Origin: Theileria orientalis strain Shintoku
Taxonomy: Eukaryota > Apicomplexa > Aconoidasida > Piroplasmida > Theileriidae
Assembly: GCF_000740895.1 (NCBI RefSeq)
Contig: NC_025261.1
Coordinates: forward strand, 1,984,001 to 2,048,000
Direction: 5' to 3'
DNA: 64,000 bases
The notes under the pieces: model-generated
Database searches by the model: none
What the model was told of the DNA's origin: nothing
What the model saw: the letters and a program-made list of their open reading frames with translations, nothing else
Made by a program: the position numbers and the translations under genes
Shown: positions 10,701-23,362 of the stretch, piece after piece
Layout: each line of letters begins with the position of its first letter
Numbering within the stretch: position 1 is the stretch's first letter

Positions 10701-13700
10701 CAGAGGCCCGTAAGGACGCGTGACGCCCTTGCTCATGGCGTTGTAGCTGCCGGAGGCGCTGCCGCCGCTGTAACGGTTGTTCCCGATGCTGAAGAGCCTG
10801 TTCGTGAACCTGCGCGTGCCAGACTTGGAGAAGGCGAAGAACCTCTTCGAGTCGATCCTGAAGCTGCTCGAGGACGCAAACGTCCTCCTCCTGTTCCTGA
10901 AACACACAATTAGATACTGCGGGTACCTGGAGCAGCAGGCGAACATGTGTCTGAAGAAGCCCGTGAACTTGTCGAAGCACGTGGCGCTCTCGACGAGGCT
11001 GGCGCCGAAGTTGCTCGTGTACATGGGCTCGTAGGCGAAACTCGCCACCTCGTCCTCCTCGTTGCCGACGGCCCTGTTGATGTTGATTCTCCGGTTCCTT
11101 ATGCGCTCCATGTCCCTCTCGTTGCTCAGCAAGGCCTCATCCTCCTCGTCCCTCAAGTAGTCGTCCGAGGAGGCGTGGCCCGTCGACCTACTCGAGTTGT
11201 TAGACTCGCCGAGCCTCAGGGAGTGGAAGTGGTCGGACCTGCCCGAGTTCTCTCCGGACCTGATGCTGTGGCTGGAGGACCTAATGCTCTGAGACGACGG
11301 GCCGTGCTCGGGCGAGCTCGTCGCACGCCCGCCGTCTTCAGGTGCCACCGCCTCATCGGAGCTGCTGTGACTCTGGGCGCTATGGCTGAGCGTCCTAAGG
11401 GACCCGGTGCCCGCGCCCTTGGTGCCCCGGTTCTTCATCAGGTTGTAGTAAATGTCCACCTCGTGAATCGTGCTTCCACTGCTGAAGTTCGGGTAGTTTG
11501 TGCCTATGGCCTTCTCCAGCAAGTACGTGTTCATAAGCCCCTTGCCCTTCACCTGCGTCTGCCTCGAGGTGAACTCCAGCGTCCTGTCGTCCTTCAGAAG
11601 CTCATACGTGCTCTCCGATATGTGAATTTTCCCCACCTCTCCAGTCATCTTCATTCTGCTGGCCGTGTTGACGGTGTCCCCGAAGAGCGCGTACTGCGGC
11701 TTCTTCGCTCCCACGAGCCCCGAGATCACGTACCCCGTGTTTATTCCGATCTTCACCCCAATCGATTCATCTGTTTTCGTTGCCGTTAACTCATTATCTC
11801 TCTACTGCTACCCTACCTATCGGCGCTATCTAAGTAGAATACAAAGGTAAACCCACTGTTGTTTATCTTCATTGTTGATGCGACCTGCAACATTGCGATT
11901 GCCATGTCAATTGCCAGCGAGGCTGCCGCCTTTCCGCGTTCCAGTTCGTCCATCGAGTCCTTAAGTCCGTTGGCGGTCTCACTAAAACACCGTAACTCAG
12001 TATTAGTGGTTAATATAAGTTCAATGCTCCAGCATACATAAATTATAACTATATGGTTGTATGACCTAGCATAAATCTAAATTCTAGCTGTATGGTTGTA
12101 TGACCTAGCATGGGCCAAATTTCAACTAAGTAGGCTATAAATAACCATAAATTGTACCTTGAGGAGTTGGTGCGGTGATTCAACCCAATCGACGTCAGAT
12201 ACGTCTCCGACACAGTCTCAATCTTAACCGCGTCAAACTCCTTTGAGCATCTGTCAAATGACAGGAACAGGCTGTCCATAATCTCTACGAGCTTATGAGG
12301 CTCCGTCGTGGCAACCAGGTTCTGGAAGTTGTATACGTCTGCGAAGATGACGCAGACGTTATGGTGGCTCTCCGCCTCAAAGCCCACCGGGATACCGTTT
12401 TCATTCAGCTTCGCGTTGATCATCTTCGACACCACCGTCTTAGGAAGCATTGTGTTGAGCAGCTCACTCTGCTTCTTTCGGTAATTTAGAACTGAGAACT
12501 CCATGATGAAGTTTTTGCGCGACTTGAACTCGAGCTCATATCCTACAAACCCGACGAAAATGTTAATGCCAATGAACAGCGGGAGCACGTGGATGTTGTC
12601 AGTCACAGCCACAACGGTACCTAAAATATCGTTAGACTAGTTGTTAGGGAAATATGAACTGGGTATCAACCCAGTTACTAGTTTTAGTAGCTATTTGGTA
12701 GAGTAAGCCAGTGGTTACTGATAACCAGTGGGCAGTAGCCAATTAGCTAGTCAATGGCTGTAGCTAAATGCCTATAGATTGCCAGTGGCCATCGGGGTCA
12801 TGCGGCAGTGAATAGCTAAGAAAGCGTACCTATGAAGAAAAGAACATTGCTGATCACTGATAACACGAAGGACAGCCTCAAAATCACAAACGTAAATATC
12901 GGAAACAAAACGGGATGGAGCCACGAAATCGACTTCACCAAAAACCTGTTTGCCACGTGCTGCAATATCATAAATATGACCAAAGAGTAAAGAATTTGAT
13001 TTATAAACCTTATAAAGAGCCTGAAAAAAAGTCAGTCACTGCAACAACAGAACCGATAAGTAGCCTTGATGGAAACATACCTGTGGTTAAACGACACGAT
13101 GATGCACACTACGAGCACGCAGGACAGCAGCAGCGTCGGCACCATCGAGTACAGCGGCGGCGGCTTCAGCCAGGCCTTCTGCACGAAGTACTCTATCAGG
13201 TACCCGCCGATATAGAACAGCAGGAGCAGAATGAAAACCACCTTGTACCAGTGGCCGTTCTCGTAGTACTGCTTCTTGTTCTTGTCGAGCTTATAGTCGT
13301 TCTCAAGCTGAATGTCCTTGAAGCGGAGCGTGTAGACGTTGATGAGAGTCCTGAAGTGGTCCTTGTGCTTATTTTTGTTCATGTGCATGTGCGCCACGCT
13401 CTTGATCTTGAAGGGCCGCGACGTCGGAATCATGTTCTTCACAATGTTGTTTCCGTACAAGTTGAACACATTTCTCAAATCTACACAGACGTTAGAGCCA
13501 CTTCCATATGAATAAGTATCTGGTTAGCCACGTAACTATGTTCAGTTTGAGGCAGCAACTAGCTGCATAGCTACTCATATGGTTAAACGAGTATCTAGCT
13601 AACTAACTGGCACATGGGCAAGAAAACGAACCTCCCATGGTCGTCTCCCTAATCTTGTTCAGGTATGCCTTGAGGTACTTCGTCAAACTGGGCAGCAGGT

Positions 13701-16700
13701 ACATCTGCAGCATGTTCGACAGAATGCCAACGACAACAGTGAAGGTCACCCAGACCGGCACGAGCAGGTAAAAGGGCACGACCCGAATCACTTGGAACGA
13801 GGATATTCCCAGCGCGCGCTTTCCTGACACGAACGTCAGGCCCAGGTACGTGGGAACCGACAGGAAGAAGTAGCCCACACTCAGCGCCCTCAGCAACAGG
13901 CTGTTCGGCGTGTAGGTCACCAGCAGCCGCGTGTTAAAAATGATTATCGAGGCGACGCTGACGATGAGCCCAAACGTCCTGTTGGTTATGATTTCCGTCT
14001 TGAAGACGTTGTCGTTGCTCACGACGAGCATGTGCAGGGGGAAGTAAGTGACGAGGGAGCCGATTACGCCCTCCGCAATCCAGAAAACGCTGTTCGTCAT
14101 GTTGAGGTATATCCTCCTTCGACCTATTAACACCGTCAACATGAATTTCAATCTAGTTAACAATACCTAATAGTCAGCTCCAATAAATAGCAACCACAGG
14201 TATTAAATGTGCAGAAATATATAACTAACACGCAGTAGTTAATAACTGTAAATAATGGTAAAACCTACTCAGAGTGTACAATATCGGTAGACGCCTGTAC
14301 AAGTCGCTGTTCACGTCCTGGTGAAACAGCACGACGAACACCAGCGGCAGCAGCGTGAAGACCAGGTTGTAGACTATGTTTATGAAGGACCCGTACAGGT
14401 CCAGCCCAAACCAGTTCGTGAACATCTGGTAGTAGAAGAGCGGGAGCATCAGAATCAGGCTCTTGAAGAGCGTGAAGTATATCACCAGCGACATCGCCCT
14501 CAGAATCCTCGTGCCCTGCAGGAACAGCAGGTTCGTGAGGTTGCTGAAGTTGTCGATGCAGAAGTCGCAGTAGCCGATAACGTCGTTGCTGATGACCTTC
14601 TTCTGAGCCCGCACGAAGTAGTTCTCGCTCTTGTAGGCGCAGTCGTCGCGGTGCAGCTCGTGGCTGTCGATGAGGTTGTTGTGATGCAGCAGGTTTTCCT
14701 GCTCCGCCCTGCTCTTCGCACTCTCCGCCTTGTCCAGCGTGCTCTCGCTGGCGTCGCCGCCTTCAAAGCCGCTCACGTTCGTGCCGCCTCTGGCCATGTC
14801 CGTTGCACTGTGCGAGTCTGTGCGGCCAGCGTTCACCTTCGTGGTTATCTTCTTTAAACCTCCTTCAGGGCCAAGTCCCATTCCGTCGTCCATGTGCGCG
14901 AACCTGTTGTCGTTCGACGGCTGCAGGCAAATCGATATGTGCGAGTGCTGCATCATGTGAATGTCGTTGATCCCGTCCCCGATCGCCAGCGTTATCGGCG
15001 TGGGCACCAGCTTCGAGCGCACCAGCTGTACCAGGCGTCCCTTCTGCACCGGCGTGAGCAGACATCCCAGGACCACGTCTGCGGAGCACGCCATGTTCAC
15101 CAGTATGTTCTGCCCCTTCGCGCTGCGCATCATCTCGTCGAGGTCCCTGCTTTCTATCACCAGACACATCTGCTCGCTGTTCCTGTTGCTCTTTTCTATC
15201 AGGAACTTGTTGTAGATGTTGTCGCAGACTGCGTCGTACCTCTTCTCCGCCTGGTCACTTTTTTCCTGGGCGTACCCTTCCGGGTCGTAGGGGTTCACTG
15301 CGTCGAACCTGTTCGCGGCCTCGTAAATTTTCCCCGGGTCGAATGCGTTCGCGGGCTCACACCTAGGGGCTTGCCCCTGCTCCCCGTCTCCCTTGTCGTA
15401 GCTTTCCATCAGCGACAGAAACTGCACGTTGAACAGCCGCGTGGGCACGTTAAGCAGCTTCGTGAGGTAGCAGGTCTGTATTGTGGACTCCTTGTTGTCC
15501 CCAGTCAGCACCCAGATCCTGATGCCTGCGTCCATCAGCAGGTCTATTGCGCTCGTTATGTCCCTCTGTATCTCGTCGCGGAACATGATGATGCCCAGGT
15601 ACTCTATGTCGTCTTCCAGCTTATTCAGGTACTTTTCGTCAAGCTCGTTTATCACGGGAGACCTGTTTGCGTTTACTGCATTCGGGTTATTCGTTGGGTT
15701 GTGGACTGAGTGGTGCGCGTGGTTTACTGCTGCTGTGTGCGCTGACACCTGCGCCTGGTAGTCCAGCAGCTCCGTCGACGTCAGACTCTTGTACCCGCAT
15801 ACGATAACTCTGTATCCGAAGAGCGAGTTTTTCTTGATTCTGCTGTCCACTGAGGCTCTCACTGCCCCGTCCTTTATGCACGAGAGCATTGTGCTCCCCT
15901 CGCCCTTGACGTACAGGTAGTTTTCGTCGTTGCACAGGTTCGTCACCACCACTGACATTCTCTTCCTGCTGCTCGTGAACTCGTTGACTCCGACGACGTC
16001 GTAGTTTACGAAGTTTCCGTTACAGTTAACCATGATTCGTTCCTTTGTCCTGTTGACCACCAGGTATCCGCTTTCGTTCGCCAGGTTAACCATGCACTCG
16101 TCCTCCTTGCTGATGCAGTTCAGGTACCGTTTTTCCTCCAGCTCCGGCGCCGCCTCGTATTCATTGAACTCGAATAGGTCGTTTTCCAGGTTCTGTCGTT
16201 CCAGGTTTATGTACGAGACCGTCCCAAAGTGTGCTTTACTCTTACTCTTTTTGAACATCGGCAGGTCGTCCACGTCGTCCTCGTCCTCTTCGTCGTCGCT
16301 CACGCGCGTGTGTTTGTTATTGTACCTGTCGTCATTGTCCCTGCTATCACTTCGTTCTTCATCATTATCGTCTCTTGTATCATCGTGTCGGTTGTCTCTG
16401 TCGTCATTGTTTTCGTCGTCATTGTTCCTCCCAACACTGTTTTCATTTTTGGCGACCTCCGTTTTTGCTTGTTTGCCCCCTGACACTTCCTCCGACTTTG
16501 AAGCTTCATCTTCGTTGCCCAGGACCCGACGGTCCAACGAATCTGGCCCTCCTTCCATTTTCACTCCACTGGAGGACTCGTTGCTCTTCAGGACTAGCGA
16601 TGCGCCTCCAAAATCCAAGGACTCGAACTCATTTCCTTCCTGGCCGTCTGCCTCGTGGTCGCCCAGCTCCAGACTCGGCGCGTTCAGGTTATACGACCTC

Positions 16701-19170
16701 ACCTGCAGATTGTTCAGCTTAAACGAGCTAGCTCTCGAAAAGGTCGTGTTGAAGCCTGACGAGAGCGTGTTAGTGCTATCTCCGTCGTGCACGTTTAGAC
16801 ACGGGTTACATATGCAGAGCATTCGCATGAAGTGCTCCCTGACGAAATTGATCTCAGTGTCGCCGTCCTCGCTTTCGTGTTTGTAACTTCCTGTGCGCAC
16901 TGCGTCTATCGGGTGCGTGCTCGTCAGGTTGTTGGAGCTTGTGGTACTCGACTTGCTGTTGATGTGATCATTGCTACCCGCACTACTGCTCCCAATGTGC
17001 GAACTCGCAGTGCCCTGGCTTGCCTCAGGTCCGTAGCTGCTGCTCCCTTGGCAACTGGTTGCGCAACTGCTGCTGCCTCCTTCTTCTCCCTCCTTGTCGC
17101 TGTACCCTGGGTATGGTTCCGGGAACCTCCCGCTGAAGCGGCCGAATCCGCTATAGCGGCTGTAGCCTCTGTGACCCACACTGCTTGCCGTTCGCGACTC
17201 CGCCAGGCTGCTTGATCGGTACATCTGCACCAGCTGCTTCGGCGTGTACGACTTGTTAGAGATTGTCACCAGCGTTATGTTAAGGTTATTTGTCGTCAGC
17301 GTGCCCGTTTTATCCGTGAATATGAAGTCCACCAGACCCAACTCCTCGCACAGGCCGCTGTTGAGCGTCCACGTTCCGTTGTTGTTGCGGTCCTTTTTGA
17401 CCAGGTTCTTCTTACTTTTCATCGTCGACTTCTTGCCCGGCTGCTTCTCACCGTTGACGTCGTCGTTCGTACTCGCTGAACTGCTTTGATTCCCCGTTTT
17501 CGTTTTTACTAGCGGGTCAATGCTCCCGAAACTGTTTGGGGCGTCCATCCCACTCTCCTCCGACGCCTCCAGTGACATGTATGAGTCGTAAAAGGGCAGG
17601 TAGAGCAGCCGCAGCAGATCCATCACTGCTGGCAGCGTCGTCGGTATGATCGGCGCGTAGAGTATCACGAATCTGTATATTATGAAGACCAGCGAGTCCA
17701 CTGAACTAACGACGTTCCTGTTGAACTTCCCTATCCCTCTCAGCACGTTGATGTACCTCACTGTTATGCTCGACACTGCGCACAGCAGGTATATGAGGCC
17801 CAGAATGATTGAAATTTTGTTGATCGTGTGTTCCAAACAACCGATTTTTATAGGCTTTAGTATTCTCAGGAAGTTTTGACTGGCCTTCGTGTCCGGCCCC
17901 GTGTAAACCACCACTGCGTAAATGTGACTTGTGTTTCTGAGTATCGATCCTCTCATGATAAAGTTGTCAATGTTGATGACGCTGGGCCGCGGGTACCCCT
18001 TGATTTTCAGGAGTCCTACATGACCGTCACTACAGTTAGCTAACACTGCCTAAATAACTAATAGTGCCCCTAGATAACACTACCCAAATAACTATCTAAT
18101 TAATTTCCATTGTAGACTAGGCGGCCTTGACACCCACTAAAGCCGCCTCGGCTTATATTTCGTTTTGACTCACCTGAAAACTTATTCATGTCTGCGCACG
18201 GCTTATCGCACACTATGTTTCCCTTTAAATTGTGATAACTGCGCAAGGAGGATTCCATTTTCGAATCCTTTACGCTATACTTTGTCTTCAGGTCCGTCTG
18301 GCCGTCCAGGAAGCACGTGTCCAGGTACAACGCGCCGTCCGGGTTACTACTGTACAGGACCACTGCATCCGCAGGTATCTGGTCGTCGCAGTTAAGCTTC
18401 AGAATGTTTCCCACTACTACGTTCCCGCTTCTCACTGTGGACAGTTTTCCGTCCTTCAATAATATACATCGCTTGTTGTCTATGAAGCGTCCCAAGTTAT
18501 ACCTCTTTTTGAACTCCAGCAGGTTCAAGAACACCGACATGAACAGGCAGACAAACAGCGGCACTGCCGTCGAATACCACGCCTTTTTCGGTATCCCCCT
18601 CGGCAACCAGATTGGCACCAGGACTTCGCAGAGGAATATAAATATGCCCCAAAGGAAAGGGAACCTCCGTACGTTGTAGAACAGGATGTAAAACAGCTGG
18701 CTGATTATTGACCAGCGCTGCGTGTGCTGTTCGTTTCTCAGAAAGCGCGACAGGTCATCGCTGGTGACTGGGTTTATGTTGAACGTCCTGGTCTCCCATG
18801 CTGGCTGTATCTTCGTTCCCAGGTACGAGTTGGTCAACTTATCGTTTGTTCTTCCGTGTCTCCCTGATCTTGCTACAGATGCGTTGTTAGACCTTGCTAC
18901 TGATTTGACTGACCTATTAACTGAAGCGTAATCCGACCTGGTACCTGCTGTTCTGCTCTGTGCAGCCTTAGAATCAGCATTCAATTCCTTCTCTGTACCA
19001 AATGGCAGTTTTTTATAGCTGTTTAGGGTCCCCTTTGAAACGTTTATCTGATCCCTGTTACCGGTCCTTTCCTGCTGATTCCCAGATTTATTTGTTGTAA
19101 TTGAACTCGTTTCTCCTAAATTGGTTCCCTTTCTACCATGTGATAAATCTTTTCCTTCCGACTTATCCAT
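7763..19170 (-). CDS. Guanylyl cyclase fused to P4-ATPase-like domain
   Basis: Sixteen exons in phase sum to 9,102 nt (3,033 aa): 19170-18174, 18015-14269, 14123-13632, 13480-13081, 13020-12830, 12620-12158, 11981-11857, 11770-10493 (minus two 30-nt introns), 10265-10117, 10068-9704, 9302-9068, 8934-8598, 8454-8360 and 8050-7763. The N-terminal half is a P4-ATPase: DGQT near residue 288, the phosphorylated Asp in DKTGT (about residue 567), LTGDN, GDGIND and C-terminal TM helices, with long acidic low-complexity inserts. Two six-TM/cyclase units follow. Cyclase 1 keeps the guanine-side Glu (KIET) and the Asn/Arg of NTASRM but has SE where the second metal Asp should be. Cyclase 2 keeps both metal Asp residues (FSDICGF, IGDAY) but lacks Asn/Arg. 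This inverted pseudo-heterodimer is the known alveolate layout. It makes cGMP for PKG, which controls egress and motility. Confidence 0.93.
8051..8359 (-). repeat. Introner-like repeat, copy A (cyclase intron)
   Basis: The last intron of the cyclase gene. It shares a 71-bp core (8185-8255) with introns at 24432-24740 and 27305-27629; I see no mismatch in the core. It also carries about one and a half copies of a 30-bp unit (GTTGCTACCACTAAC...). Near its 3' end it shares TTACTAGCTATAAGCAG with copy B. The element lies in the sense orientation of its host gene. Confidence 0.85.
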
Positions 19171-20176
19171 TTTAGTTTTCTCAAATTACCAATATGGTAG
19201 CCTAAACTAGCTTTTATACTGGTTAAACTAGCGATACGATAGGCCAAATTAGTCTTTTGACAGTACATCAATGGAACCGGAATGGCTCCTAATGCCGTAA
19301 AATTATCTCCTAAGGTCAGAAAGCAGCCTATAATACGATTAAGAGTCCGGGTTGGCAACGGTGTAGGTTTCTATCCTACGAATTATTGGCACGAAAACTC
19401 AGTCAACAGCCAATAAAACTAATTTAACACCTTTTATGACCTACTTAACAGTCAAAATCACACTAATAACCCAAAACAATTGCAAAAACTGTAATCAGAT
19501 TCAAGGTGGCAATTCAACAAACAAGTAGATGCTTGGTCAAACTGGGTTGAATTTACCTATATTTTTAGTATAAAATCACCCCAAAATATTATAGTAGTGA
19601 ACCGCTCTTTTACTGGTAAAAAATCCTAAAAATATGGTGATGGAGAATCCTATGCGATGAATTTATGATATTTAGGCACCAAACAATCCCTGAACCGGCA
19701 GAATCGTTAATATTTGATGCACATAAGCTAAAATTAAACACACATTGTACGTTTAATGATGAAATTCTACACATCAATTACACATTTAGACAGAAACATT
19801 TAATCCGTTGATAGGTATATTATACACATATACTACATACATATGGGAGAATTAAACCTAAAAAATACATATGTAATAATTATCATACAAAAATTGTATT
19901 TATCAACTATGAATTAATAATAAATGCCCACAGACACACTAGCCAACCCCCCCTGATGAATTGGAAAGTAAAGAAGGTGTAAATCGGGATGTGGTTTATT
20001 GATACTAAATTAGCCTTCAAACTTATAATACGGCTCAAATTAAATATTATATAACCCTTTAGCTGCTATTTTGCGATATTCAAATATGCTATAGGATGGG
20101 GGCGATTAGATGAAATTTTGACTTTTATAGGATCAATTTAAATTCATTTTAAATATTATATTATACCAAATATGTA
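19171..20176. other. Divergent intergenic region
   Basis: One kilobase of AT-rich sequence between the divergent cyclase and ELMO genes. A short hairpin (GTAGG 19363-19367 with CCTAC 19375-19379) is visible. No gene was found. Confidence 0.6.
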
Positions 20177-21535
20177 ATGTTGTCTTGGCTATATGATAGA
20201 TTAGTTACCTTAGTAACCAGAAGCTCACAAGCTCAAAGAATCTTACTCAATTTAGACTTAGTAGATTATATAGTGAGTTTATTCAAGGAGAATGAACCAG
20301 TTAGTTACAAAATACATGAACCAAAAGTATTAAAAAAATTCCAACTATACTGTCTGTCGAAGTTATCTGCGGAGGTGTGTAACTAAGCGTACATAGCTAC
20401 ATATAAAACCACGTTTAAGTGTCAGATTTAATTAGCCAAAACCCATGATAAACGTACACAGACGCTTTCGGAGCTCCAAAACGGCTCGAGAAATCATGAA
20501 AGGCTGGCCGACTCGATCATGGAGCAGCTGGAAGTCAGCGCAAAATACCGGCACTTGGTCCTGGACGCTGTTGCCCAAATGTGTAAATTCTATTCAGACC
20601 TAAAACTATATGAAGAAAAGTGTAACATACCCCTATCAGAGAATATACTACAACACCAAAAGGTTAGTAATCATCTTAGTAGGTAAATAGTCTGCACGGT
20701 TATGCCCTTGACAGAGATAAGTAACAATGTGTAGCTTTTCCTGAGCACCTGGAGCAGCTTGACTGAAAAGAGGCCGCCTGAGTCTCTCAGAGCCTGCAGG
20801 CACGACGACGAGGACACTTGGGGCTACCTGGGCTTCCAGACGCCCCTGAGCGACTTCAGAAGGACGGGCCTTTTGGGGCTAATGAGTCTCGAGCACATGG
20901 TCGCCAGCTACCCGGAGTTGTCGAGGAGGACGTTGGCAACCTCAAGGTCACTCTCCAATGCCTCCTCAAACGCCTCCGCAGAGGCTGCCGGACCAAGTGG
21001 GCCCCCTCGGCCAAGTGAAAGCGAGACTTGGCTCCCGTTCGCCCTCGTGAGCATAAACGTGACGTCCTGGGTGATGGACTTCTACAACGAGAATGAGCTG
21101 AACGCGTTCAGCTACAACAACGACTACGACCCACTGGAGACGTTCTACTTGCTCCACGCGAGCTTCTTCTTCAATTTCATAAACTTCTACATGGCCAAGG
21201 GCCCGGTGTCAGTGCTAGAGTTTAACAGGGTACGTTTATTCAACTATTTCCAGTTGTATCGCCTGTTATACCATTAGTCAATAATATATTAATACCAACA
21301 GAGCTTATTAGTAGATGGTACTAATGCAATTTAGGTTGCCGCCGAGTACAAAGGCGAATTATTAAACAAATTGAAGCAACTATACGAAATTAAGGATAAA
21401 GTAGACTCGGCGTATGGAACTAACCTGGTGAATTATTTACAAAGCGAGCTCGAAACGTTTAATCTCTCCACAAATTACTATACACACTACGAGATAAAGT
21501 TACACAAATTACTATACTCACGTAAAGACTGCTAA
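20177..21535 (+). CDS. ELMO/CED-12 domain protein
   Basis: Four exons (20177-20374, 20462-20662, 20735-21229, 21335-21535), all phase 0, encode 364 aa. The ELMO domain is recognisable in exon 3: RPPESLR, DDEDTWGYLGFQ and DFRRTGLLGLMSL are close to the ELMOD consensus. Arg in the WxxxGFQxxxPxxDFR block is the residue needed for Arf/Arl GAP activity in ELMOD proteins. The size and lack of other domains fit an ELMOD-type Arl2/Arf GAP rather than the Rac-activating ELMO1 type. A Ser/Ala-rich insert (about residues 200-230) interrupts the domain. Confidence 0.85.
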
Positions 21536-21617
21536 ATAGAATAAACATGGGCCGATGGAAGACATGGAGTAAAATGTATACTGGCTAACACGGACCAAGG
21601 TATAGCACATTGGTGAA

Positions 21618-23085
21618 TTAAACGTTAACGTGCTTAGTTATGTTTATCTTCACTCCTCTGTTCCGGTTTTGATCGTCGTGCAACAGCCTAGGCTCAAGTG
21701 CTTTAGAGGCAGTTAGTGGTGGCAACTCTACTGCAATATTGGTACTGAATTGACTACTCGGTACTCTGCCTAATTGCTGAATAGTGCCCTTTCTAGAATC
21801 TTTATCGTCTTTGACACCTAGTTCAGCATCAAACTCAACTGAATACAAACTTGAGAATTCATCAATTAGGTACAAGTGGCCATCAATAAACAGAGACGAC
21901 TGAGCCACAAAAGGCAACTTGAAAACAAAATAATCTCTCAGTTCCAACTTATCAAAATTAAACTGAGTGACCAATAAGTGGTTGCAATATGGTACAACTA
22001 TAAGATTTTTACTGTACTCACAGGACACATTATACCTAAGTGAGTCATCAGACCCATCATTTGCCTCATTCCTTAACACATCTGTGGGTAAATTAATACA
22101 AAGTAACTCGGAGAAAGTTGACAAACACCAGATCCTAATTGTATTTTCAATGGATATTGAAACCAGAAATTTATTATCAACAATATCCATACAACTAATT
22201 GACCTAAAAACGAGTGAGTGCTACTTAGAAGTACATTTTATGTGCCAATAGAATCGATCCAATTTCATGCAAATTGGTCATCGAAGTGAAAATGATCTTT
22301 CCATCCTTATCTCCGGTAAAAAGTGCGTCACGGCATATCAACTACAATGCAAATGTATAAATTATGGTTAATTAACCAACTAGCCAAATTTAATTAAATA
22401 TATACACCCAAATTAAAACATACTGATGCCGTAATCGTACTATAGTGTGAATAAGGTACCACAACTTTGTCATCCCTGCCGGTATCCTCTGGGCTTTCAG
22501 AGGGACCAACACACTCGGCACTGCGATAGTTTAAAACAGACACATCCCCAAAATAATCACCAATTATAAGTTTATCGTCACATTTCGTTACAAATGATAT
22601 TTTTTTACCGAATTTCCTGCAATTTAAGTAAACATGGGAAAGGCAAGTGTGTGACTGAATAACTAACGACAACCAACCTATCATATAACACATTAAAATC
22701 ATGATCATAGATTAGATATTTCTTATTATCACACCCAAGTAGTATCAATTGGTCTGTTTTGTCAACCTGAACGCAAATCATCCCCTTATTATATAAAAGG
22801 TACGCACACCTAATTATTATTTGTAATAAACCTACATATATTGAATGAACATTTTCTTCCAACTCGACTCTTTTTACCAATTCATGGTCTCTAAAGTAAA
22901 ATTAGCGACAACAACCCATACAAATAAGTGATAATTATGTTAGTCGTAAAAAAGTCATATTAGTAAAGTTATTTTTAAATTCAACCGTATTTATGGACCT
23001 ACTTATAGTTATAAACATATAGCACACAACTTGAGCCATAAATTAACTTATTATCCCATACAAAAGATGGGCACTTAAAGACCAT
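21618..23085 (-). CDS. WDR4/TRM82-like subunit of tRNA m7G46 methyltransferase
   Basis: Six exons (23085-23003, 22890-22836, 22784-22678, 22616-22424, 22341-22235, 22203-21618) keep phase and give 376 aa. It is a WD40 beta-propeller: IIGDYFGDVSVLNY, the block ALFTGDKDGKIIFTS followed by GSILLAHKMSISCM, and FLVSISIENTIRIW. The middle block, with a GDKDGKI strand followed by a GH-like turn, is typical of Trm82/WDR4, which stabilises the Trm8 methyltransferase forming m7G46 in tRNA. The repeats are diverged, and another WD40 family is possible. The acceptor of exon 3 (22785) is the least certain junction. Confidence 0.7.
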
Positions 23086-23362
23086 CTCCAACAGGTACTA
23101 ATAAATAAAGATAACCATTAATTATCCACAAAACGACTAAAATAAGTAATAAACCAAAAACATAGATGAACAAACTATTTGATAATAATGAAACTTTAAA
23201 ATAGGCTCTAAATAAACAAAAATTTAGCCACACATTACTGTTATAGAATGGCGATTATGTGCTATTATCACCCTGTATTTGTAACAAATTATCACTCTAT
23301 CGCATTTAAAATTTATTTATACTTGTAAATAACTATGGAATCTTAATTAAATAGTTTGAGGA

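Noticed and set aside
10947..11789. 280-codon plus-strand ORF opposite the cyclase
   Set aside because: It overlaps the conserved cyclase 1 catalytic region on the minus strand; composition is typical of an antisense shadow.
16032..16886. 284-codon plus-strand ORF
   Set aside because: Antisense to the acidic low-complexity insert of the P4-ATPase; Ser/Leu-rich translation is the expected complement of Asp/Glu codons.
19341..19400. tRNA or other structured RNA near 19363
   Set aside because: GTAGG and CCTAC form a five-base stem with a seven-base loop like a T-arm, but the loop lacks the TTCRA pattern and no acceptor or anticodon arm could be folded.
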